The position numbers were made by a program, and so were the translations under genes. Below the pieces are notes generated by a model. It was given only the letters and a program-made list of their open reading frames with translations, was not told the DNA's origin and searched no databases. A stretch of DNA of 64,000 nucleotides, from the NCBI RefSeq assembly GCF_965638725.1, contig NC_134956.1:20643047-20707046 (forward strand), in the 5' to 3' direction. Below are positions 63,571-64,000 of the stretch, piece after piece (within the stretch, counting starts at the first letter, position 1; each line of letters begins with the position of its first letter). Source of the DNA: Aptenodytes patagonicus. Lineage: Eukaryota; Chordata; Aves; Sphenisciformes; Spheniscidae.

Positions 63571-64000
63571 GTAAGTAATGATTCTTGGAGTCGTGATTAT
63601 CTGTGTTAAGAATATTTCTTGAACTTGAAAAATTTTAAAAGAAGTGCTATTTGTTATTTATAATATGCATAATGTACTCTGGCATGAAGTTAATGTGTAA
63701 GCGCACCTAGGATTTACAACCTATGAAATAGTTCTGAACATGGTGCAGGTGGCGGGGCTTGGTTCCATTGAATATGTAAATCTGTTTTCTGGAGATCCTG
63801 AGAAAGTAAGGAAGTATAACATTAATGATCAAAGGCAGGAATGAAGTTCAAGTTGTATGTGTGCTTAAGAGCGTCACTGGACCAGGGCCCAGCTGAAAAA
63901 GTGGTTTTGTTTCAGATGTTTATCTGAACGTGAAATTGCCAATCTTTCTCCAAAGCTATGCTCTATTTTCCTGAAATTCAGCCGACTCCTGATATTTATG
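63571..64000 (+). other. GXYLT2 intron 5, left part
   Basis: Starts GTAAGT after exon 5 and runs off the window. Nothing else recognised. The exons for the C-terminal part of the transferase should lie to the right. Confidence 0.85.

Noticed and set aside
1..64000. CRISPR arrays, tRNA, rRNA or a clear snoRNA
   Set aside because: No regularly spaced repeats, cloverleaf genes or convincing box motifs were found by eye; a covariance-model scan could still find a small RNA.

Overview
The window looks like avian nuclear DNA. It is intron-rich and AT-rich, with two sharply bounded CpG islands. It carries a CR1 LINE 3' end of bird type, a solo endogenous-retrovirus LTR of a kind I recognise from Neoaves, and ancient MIR/CORE-like SINE relics. 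The species cannot be named from sequence alone. No bacterial-type operons, CRISPR arrays, tRNAs or rRNAs were seen.

Two protein-coding genes are present, arranged head to head and both cut by the window edges. On the minus strand, positions about 41,000 down to 1 hold most of SHQ1, the H/ACA ribonucleoprotein assembly chaperone. I could place ten coding exons (38501 down to 7529) with mutually consistent splice phases, giving 391 complete codons. The acidic, serine-rich C-terminal exon expected from the family was not found and probably lies left of position 1. A noncoding first exon in the CpG island at about 40.56-41.28 kb is inferred. On the plus strand, positions 47488-63570 hold the first five exons of GXYLT2, a GT8-family glucoside xylosyltransferase of the Notch O-glycan pathway. 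They give 301 complete codons, and the remaining C-terminal exons lie right of the window. The GXYLT2 call over its paralogue GXYLT1 rests on the SHQ1-GXYLT2 neighbour pair, which is the arrangement at human 3p13.

Layout: 1-7528 is the last visible SHQ1 intron. From 7529 to 38541 come SHQ1 exons with introns of 0.8-11 kb; the largest intron (20229-31397) contains a 566-bp solo LTR with perfect 5-bp target duplications and an old CR1 fragment. Next come the inferred 5' UTR intron (38542-40888) and the SHQ1 CpG-island promoter, which has a perfect NRF1 palindrome. A 6-kb intergenic spacer follows, with a CR1 fragment near its right end. Then come the GXYLT2 CpG island and exon 1, a 7.6-kb intron, paired exons 2 and 3, a 6.3-kb intron, exons 4 and 5, and intron 5 running off the end.

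The two products do not act in one pathway: one acts in the cytoplasm and nucleus on snoRNP/telomerase assembly, the other in the secretory pathway. I found no novel gene system here. The most useful observations are a GC-AG intron in SHQ1, an SHQ1 exon flanked on both sides by unstable simple repeats, an upstream ORF before the GXYLT2 start, and an in-frame stop created immediately by reading past the last visible SHQ1 donor.
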